From JAHEJB01 sp041748175 (GTDB lineage: Bacteria; Bacteroidota; Rhodothermia; Rhodothermales; Rubricoccaceae): a stretch of 9,525 bases of DNA. A program made the translations under genes and the position numbers. How positions within the stretch are numbered: position 1 is the stretch's first letter; each line of letters starts with the position of its first letter. The notes under the pieces were generated by a model. That model had not been told where the DNA came from. It ran no database searches and was given only the letters and a program-made list of their open reading frames with translations. The stretch lies in contig JBGTDU010000135.1 in the NCBI GenBank assembly GCA_041748175.1, positions 1 to 9,525 of the forward strand, given 5' to 3'. Shown here in pieces: positions 5,243-9,525 of this stretch.

Positions 5243-6169
5243 ATGGTTTTCCTCCGCTTGGTCAGTCTGTTATTTCTCACATTTGTTTTCTTTGCAAGCA
5301 GCTGCCGTAGCGACGAGGAGATTTCGTCCGCGCCCCTACTTACAAGCGCCGAAGGCCTCGCCGCCGCCGTGAGCAACTCCGGGGTTCAGGCTACCGCCGA
5401 CGCCATCGTTGGCTTGCTCGAAGCCAACGCCGCCATCTCCATCGTCGCACGCATCGACCACGCCGCGAACGCGCAAACCGTCGGGCTCTCGCTTCGCCCG
5501 ACGCAAGTCATTCTTTTCGGAAATCCGACGCTCGGGACGCCGATCATGCAGGCGGCACAGTCGGCGGGGATCGATCTGCCGCAGAAGATGCTCGTTTACG
5601 AAAACTCTGAAGGCGACGTGATCGTGGCGTACAACGCAACCGACTACCTCGTGCGGCGCCATGGGGTCGAAGGCGTCGGCACGCTCGATCAGATCGCGAT
5701 GGCGCTCGAAACCTTGGCCGCAGCCGGCAGCGCGGTGATGGAAAACAGCGCGGGCGCCGTTGGAATCGGTGATGGAATCATTTCCATCGCCAGCAATGCC
5801 AACGTCTCAACCACGTACGATCGGTTGCTCCACGCCCTCAACGCAAACCCGGACATCACGGTCGTTGCGGAGCTCGATCATCAGGCGAACGCCGCTTCGG
5901 TCGGCCTCGATCTTAGGCCCTCGCGCCTTGTAGTCTTCGGCAACCCGGCTTTGGGGACGCCGCTAATGCAGGCTCAACAATCTGTGGCGATTGACCTGCC
6001 TCAGAAGATGCTTGTCTGGGAGGACGCTGACGGGCAAACATTTGTCAGCTACAACCGGCCGGACTTTATCGCCGAGCGACACGGGCTGACCGGCGTTGAG
6101 GAGCCGATTGTCAGGATTCGAGCGGCGCTCGAAGGCTTGGCGGCCACCTCGGCTGGCTCAGTAGAATAG
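5243..6169 (+). CDS. Lipoprotein with two tandem DUF302 domains
   Basis: A 308-residue exported lipoprotein. Residues 1-20 are a signal peptide with lipobox ASS|C (Cys21). The rest is an internal duplication: residues 68-141 and 208-281 align without gaps at a constant offset of 140, with 44 of 74 positions identical by hand count. Each copy holds the DUF302 signatures IDH/LDH-x-ANA, VGLxLRP, FGNPxLGTPxMQA, DLPQKMLV, the YN pair and RHG. DUF302 is a small alpha/beta domain known as a single copy in bacteria and archaea. It is often exported or fused to other domains, and no reaction is established. The conserved Asp-His and Asn-Pro positions could form a ligand site in each copy. The start at 5243 has no ribosome site but places the signal peptide correctly. 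The gene is monocistronic and converges on the asparagine-synthetase-like gene. Confidence 0.9.
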   Translation: MVFLRLVSLLFLTFVFFASSCRSDEEISSAPLLTSAEGLAAAVSNSGVQATADAIVGLLEANAAISIVARIDHAANAQTVGLSLRPTQVILFGNPTLGTPIMQAAQSAGIDLPQKMLVYENSEGDVIVAYNATDYLVRRHGVEGVGTLDQIAMALETLAAAGSAVMENSAGAVGIGDGIISIASNANVSTTYDRLLHALNANPDITVVAELDHQANAASVGLDLRPSRLVVFGNPALGTPLMQAQQSVAIDLPQKMLVWEDADGQTFVSYNRPDFIAERHGLTGVEEPIVRIRAALEGLAATSAGSVE

Positions 6170-6230
6170 CAGTGGAGCCAACAAAACCGGGTGGTGTTTG
6201 AGTGCGCGAGTTGGGGAGCCGTCCGGTCCG

Positions 6231-7877
6231 TCAGGCGAGGCGTCTGAGGACATCCCCAAGCGTGAGAAAACGCCCATGCAGCCGCGCAGGAATATCGTCA
6301 GCGGCAATGTCGCTGCGAAGAATCCCTGCTTGCCGAATCGATTCGAGAAGTTGTTCGGATTCTGGCGTTCTCATGACGCGAGCCTCCCAATCGTCGTCCC
6401 AATTCGGTGGCTGAAAGAATGTTTTACCCAAAAATCGTTGTCCGATCTTCTTTCCTAGACGCCGGGTCTTGTTCTTTGCGTACCGGAAAATATCCAACGC
6501 GAACAGGAATGGCTCTGAGGATGCGGTGGTCTGCTCCGTCGTAAGAATGCGGGCCGCTTCAGGATTGGCCGATGTGATGTGTCGGCGGTGGTGAAGGAGA
6601 AAAAGCCGCTGAAGCCGTGGAAGCGCGTAGCCGATTCGGAGTGCGTCCGGCTCGGCAAACGGAGCATACACGGGGTGATAGAGCGATCCGATCCGGGAGA
6701 GAATGGTTCCAGCGCGTTGTCGCGTAGCGAATTCGTGGTAAACCATATCGTAGGTCTCGGTATTACGTGCGCGTATCAGAGACCCCATTCGCTCAAGCAT
6801 TCGAGACCGAAGCAAGCGGCCTGCCTCGGCAAATCGATCCTGAAATATTCCGTGCGGAAATGCAAGCGGCGAAAGCCGAAGATCATAGAGCCGCGCAACA
6901 TTCGATTTCTTGCGCCAGAGGCGGGGGAAGTCCTGATACCACCATTCATCTCGAAAAAGAGGAGCGCCGATCCCGCCTACGACCAACGTGATGCCTCGCC
7001 GAGCACGGTCGGCCTGATACTGCGCGATGATGTGAGTGCCGAGTGCATCCAGAAGCCCGTCGGCGAGTCTGAACGCATCGCCGAGGTCTACATTCATTGG
7101 GTCGGGTTTATTCAGATGGAAAGGTAGATTGAGTTGGTCTGCAACTTTACCGGCAAGAACAGACTCGGCCAGATCGGGAGGGCCGGATTGAGCTACTTCA
7201 AAACGGAAGCCGATGCGGTCGAGTTGGGTGGCTAGAAAGCGCGTGTCCAAGCCGCCCGTCAGGTCGAGGCTGACACGTGCGTCGGGACACGCCCGGGCGA
7301 ACTCCTCCAAGAGTTTCGGAACGGAGATTCGTCGTGCTGTACTATCGGAAAGATCAGGTACCGCCACCCATTCTATCGTGGCATCGTCACCATTCAACCC
7401 GACAATCTCGCCCTTGCCCAATTTCCTGATGGATGGTGTAAGCGTGTGCTCTCCATACGTAATGCCGAATTGGAGGAATTCGACCACACTGTTTGGGTCG
7501 AGATCGGCGGGAGTCAGCCTGGCGCGGCCAAGGAGTTCGAGGTACGACGTCGACACCATGCCATCCCACGCATACGCCTTGAAGAGCCCACCGCTATCCA
7601 CAAAGGCGCGCCGGAATCCGGTTTCCCGGTCATCAATGACTAATAAGAAATGACCGTATGTGTTGATCAGTGCCTGCCCGACACCCTCAGAGACCACCAT
7701 TTGGGCGAAGGCCTCGGCCGATTCCGAACCTGCTTCGTGGCCATGGACGAAAAAGAATCCCCGCCAGGTAATCTCAAACCGATCGTTTTCCCAGCGGCTG
7801 AGCGGAGGCGTTTCGGAGAGGGACGTGATGCTGTAAGCGTTGACGAGCATGACGACGAAGGTACGGGTGAGCAGCAT
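6231..7877 (-). CDS. Asparagine-synthetase-like protein, non-canonical active site
   Basis: A 548-residue protein with the two-part layout of class B asparagine synthetases. Residues about 10-120 resemble the Ntn-type amidotransferase fold (INTYGHFLLVIDD at 71-83; VDSGGLFKAYAW at 93-104; STSYLELL at 109-116). However, the nucleophile Cys2 is absent, so glutamine hydrolysis is not expected. Residues about 185-450 are the adenylating domain: the PP-loop is LDLTGGLDTR (204-213), where the standard form is SGGxDS. The second ATP/Mg region reads VVGGIGAPLFRDEWW (299-313), lacking the acidic residues of the usual G(E/G)GADE. The family ending HPVYAPFAEPDAL (401-413) is present. Such 'asparagine synthase-related' proteins activate a carboxylate for amide formation in lasso-peptide, surface-polysaccharide or antibiotic pathways. 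No precursor peptide or sugar gene is seen here. It is the third gene of a tight operon, 9 bases after the DUF445 gene. ATG 7850 is an alternative start. Product unknown. Confidence 0.82.
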   Translation of the reverse strand: MLLTRTFVVMLVNAYSITSLSETPPLSRWENDRFEITWRGFFFVHGHEAGSESAEAFAQMVVSEGVGQALINTYGHFLLVIDDRETGFRRAFVDSGGLFKAYAWDGMVSTSYLELLGRARLTPADLDPNSVVEFLQFGITYGEHTLTPSIRKLGKGEIVGLNGDDATIEWVAVPDLSDSTARRISVPKLLEEFARACPDARVSLDLTGGLDTRFLATQLDRIGFRFEVAQSGPPDLAESVLAGKVADQLNLPFHLNKPDPMNVDLGDAFRLADGLLDALGTHIIAQYQADRARRGITLVVGGIGAPLFRDEWWYQDFPRLWRKKSNVARLYDLRLSPLAFPHGIFQDRFAEAGRLLRSRMLERMGSLIRARNTETYDMVYHEFATRQRAGTILSRIGSLYHPVYAPFAEPDALRIGYALPRLQRLFLLHHRRHITSANPEAARILTTEQTTASSEPFLFALDIFRYAKNKTRRLGKKIGQRFLGKTFFQPPNWDDDWEARVMRTPESEQLLESIRQAGILRSDIAADDIPARLHGRFLTLGDVLRRLA

Positions 7878-7886
7878 TTGCGCCGC

Positions 7887-9155
7887 TCAAGCGCGGCGCG
7901 CTCGCACAAGCGCTTCATCGATTCCCCAGAGCCCGAGTCCGAGAATCGTAAACGTCACCAGGGACAACACGGGCTGCCAGATCACCAGACCGCCAAATAA
8001 ACCGAGGACGCCGCCAAGGTATTTGATGTAGGTCAACTGCTCATTGGAGGTGGTTTTCAGGATGCGCTCCAGATGGGCTTCGTCGTAATTCCGTGCATTC
8101 TCGACGATCATCGTTCGAACATCGAGACCTTCCACGAAGGACAGGACAGCTTTCGTTGCCCAGGCCTCCATGTCGTCGGCGCGGGCCTCGATGCGAGGAG
8201 GGATCTGGTCAAGCGCGTCGTCCAGTTTGTCGAGCATGGGCGTGAGCGCGTTGGGAAGCTCGGCGATGGCTTCGTCTACCCGCCGCTGGAAATCGTCCTC
8301 GGCGAACGTACGATACATGCGGAGTGCCATTCCGCCGAGGCCCTGGCCCGCTTGTTCCTCGACCTTCTTCACGGCAACCTCGGCGAGTTGCTTCCGGAGA
8401 GTCTCCGAGCCGAGCACATCCTGCGCGTACGCGGCGGTCAGCGACTTGAGTTCGTCGCGGAAGTCAGGGTCTTCCACGACGCCTCGGACGGTATCGAGGG
8501 CGAGGTCGCGGTAGCGGTGGATGACGCCGCTCTCGTGGATCTTTTGCTTGATGATTTCCTCGTTGATCAGCTCCTGGCTCACGGCCTCGGCAAGACGGTA
8601 AATAACTCGGTTGCGCTGCGCCGGAATCAGGCCCTGCGGGATGATGGCGCGCTTCTCGCGAGGTTGGAAAAGCATCGTGATAGCTAGCCAGTTGGTCGTG
8701 AAGCCAATCAAACCGCTGACCGCCACGATTCTCAAAAGGCCTTCCAGCGAAATCGTTCGCCCGAAGAGATTGATCGTCGCATCCGGAAAATCCCAAAAGA
8801 AGGAGAGCGCGAAGAGGCCGCTGAGGAGCCAGGGGATTGTGCGCATGTAGGGCAGCACGTTGCCAATGCGCCCAACCAGACGCGGAGGCTCCCACGTTTG
8901 CGGCGTTTCTTTTTCAGCTTGCGCTGGCCAATGCCGCTTGCCGTACACCACAAACAGACGGCCGAGATCGCGCATCCGACCGCGCGTTGCGGACCGCGCC
9001 TCTTCGAGACGGTCGGGCTCCTGGTCGCCTGCCGCTCCGCTGTCATCTATTTCGACGACGCCGGGAACGGGCACATAGCCTATCGGCGATTTTTGTGGTT
9101 TGTCCTCGGGCACGGAAGGGGTCGGAAAGGGGGTGGGAGAAGTGGGGTCGACCAT
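7887..9155 (-). CDS. DUF445 membrane protein with long N-terminal extension
   Basis: A 422-residue integral membrane protein of the DUF445 (YheB-like) family. From the ATG at 9155, residues 1-95 are polar and proline-rich (MVDPTSPTPFPTPSVPEDK...), with a charged stretch RLEEARSATRGRMRDLGR. Two membrane segments follow, about 103-123 and 140-163. The second contains the family signature LIGFTTNWLAITMLFQP (149-165), followed by GLIPAQR. Residues 180-370 are a long helical, charged domain. The C-terminus has LTYIKYLGGVLGLFGGLV and two closing membrane segments (about 376-393 and 395-412). This family topology suggests a large soluble domain held between membrane hairpins; in Bacillus YheB sits in the sporulating-cell envelope, but the role is unknown. 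I prefer 9155 over an in-frame start at 9206, which would overlap the upstream gene by 44 bases; 9155 leaves a 7-base gap. The N-terminal extension is unusual for the family. Confidence 0.85.
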   Translation of the reverse strand: MVDPTSPTPFPTPSVPEDKPQKSPIGYVPVPGVVEIDDSGAAGDQEPDRLEEARSATRGRMRDLGRLFVVYGKRHWPAQAEKETPQTWEPPRLVGRIGNVLPYMRTIPWLLSGLFALSFFWDFPDATINLFGRTISLEGLLRIVAVSGLIGFTTNWLAITMLFQPREKRAIIPQGLIPAQRNRVIYRLAEAVSQELINEEIIKQKIHESGVIHRYRDLALDTVRGVVEDPDFRDELKSLTAAYAQDVLGSETLRKQLAEVAVKKVEEQAGQGLGGMALRMYRTFAEDDFQRRVDEAIAELPNALTPMLDKLDDALDQIPPRIEARADDMEAWATKAVLSFVEGLDVRTMIVENARNYDEAHLERILKTTSNEQLTYIKYLGGVLGLFGGLVIWQPVLSLVTFTILGLGLWGIDEALVRARRA

Positions 9156-9162
9156 GCGGCGC

Positions 9163-9525
9163 CTACGCGAATCCCAATCTTTTGGCTTCACGCTGCATCG
9201 CTTCAATCGTGTTGCTGATGTGTTCGTTCAGCTCGACCCCAAGTTCCTCAGCGCCTTGAGCGATGTCGTCGCGGCTGACCGCGGCAGCAAACCGTTTGTC
9301 CTTCAGCTTGTTGCGGACTGACTTCGGAGACATCCCGTCCAGCCCATCCGGACGCACGTAGCCAACTGCTGTGATGAACCCCGACAACTCATCGACAGCG
9401 AAAAGGGCCTTCGCCATCGTCGTTTCGCGGGGCACGCCCGAGTACGTGGCATGGCCGAGAATCGCGGTTCTGATTTCCTCCGAATAGCCAAGAGCCTCCA
9501 ACAATTTGACGCATACAAACGGATG
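9163..9525 (-). CDS. HD-domain hydrolase, C-terminal part (partial)
   Basis: The minus-strand frame is open from the right window edge to the stop at 9163, giving the last 120 residues. It starts HPFVCVKLLEALGYSEE, which matches the 'HPxxGxxxLexxGYpeE' segment after the HD motif. It continues with ILGHATYSGVPRETTMAKALFAVDELSGFI, in which visible residues His25 and Asp45 are the later metal ligands of HD phosphohydrolases. It then has the family tail KSVRNKLKDKRFAAAVSRDDI, GAEELGVELNEHI and a terminal helix ending LGFA. The first HD pair lies outside the window. Proteins of this group are predicted metal-dependent phosphohydrolases, possibly acting on nucleotides; the true substrate is unknown. 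It is the first visible gene of an operon, 7 bases before the DUF445 gene. Confidence 0.9.
   Translation of the reverse strand, partial: HPFVCVKLLEALGYSEEIRTAILGHATYSGVPRETTMAKALFAVDELSGFITAVGYVRPDGLDGMSPKSVRNKLKDKRFAAAVSRDDIAQGAEELGVELNEHISNTIEAMQREAKRLGFA

Noticed and set aside
6579..7127. Plus-strand frame opposite the asparagine-synthetase-like gene
   Set aside because: It lies wholly inside a well-supported minus-strand gene and encodes no recognisable protein.
6170..7877. Lasso peptide biosynthesis cluster around the asparagine-synthetase-like gene
   Set aside because: No leader peptidase, RRE-like partner or small precursor frame is adjacent; the neighbours are DUF445 and a DUF302 lipoprotein.
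8073..8687. Long plus-strand frame opposite the DUF445 gene
   Set aside because: It is a mirror of the DUF445 coding sequence, which has clear family motifs on the other strand; the plus-strand product has none.

Overview
The window is chromosomal-looking, moderately GC-rich bacterial DNA: compact, mostly single-domain housekeeping or envelope genes in changing orientation, with no phage, transposon, CRISPR or rRNA genes and no complete tRNA. The best lineage marker is the tRNA-dihydrouridine synthase at 4062-5147. Its motifs (LAPMEDVSDPPFR, YTEFISS, GIQIFGGD, INFGCPVKKVVCK, RTRAQMYRGEA) match what I remember of the Bacteroidota version. Together with the GC-rich composition and the rarity of clear Shine-Dalgarno sequences, this suggests a high-GC member of the Bacteroidota/Rhodothermota side of the FCB group. 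That is an inference from memory of families, not a search result.

Layout. The left edge holds the first 113 codons of an AraC-type regulator on the minus strand (1-341). It is divergent from a 70-residue antitoxin-like protein (627-839) that has no toxin beside it. Next comes a lone periplasmic solute-binding lipoprotein of the iron-transporter type (938-1969), converging on a DUF1223 thioredoxin-fold lipoprotein (2040-2792). DUF1223 is divergent from a CrcB/Fluc fluoride channel (2879-3259). Two small membrane proteins with PLDc_N-type segments follow on the minus strand (3314-3583 and 3614-3844), ending in a recognisable intrinsic terminator at 3259-3290.

The second half has the dus gene (4062-5147) and a lipoprotein with two tandem DUF302 domains (5243-6169), both on the plus strand. 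These converge on a minus-strand, tightly spaced three-gene operon. Read in transcription order it is an HD-domain hydrolase (9525-9163, cut by the window edge), a DUF445 membrane protein with a long proline-rich N-terminal extension (9155-7887), and an asparagine-synthetase-like protein (7877-6231) with an altered ATP-binding loop and no N-terminal nucleophile.

How they fit together. Four proteins carry a lipobox (solute-binding protein, DUF1223, first PLDc_N protein, tandem DUF302), and three or four others are membrane-embedded, so this is an envelope-rich neighbourhood. The only arrangement that strongly implies shared function or expression is the HD - DUF445 - asparagine-synthetase-like operon (gaps of 7 and 9 bases). 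I found no clear new defence or biosynthetic system. The most unusual items are the degenerate asparagine-synthetase-like protein, the orphan antitoxin-like protein and the duplicated DUF302 lipoprotein.
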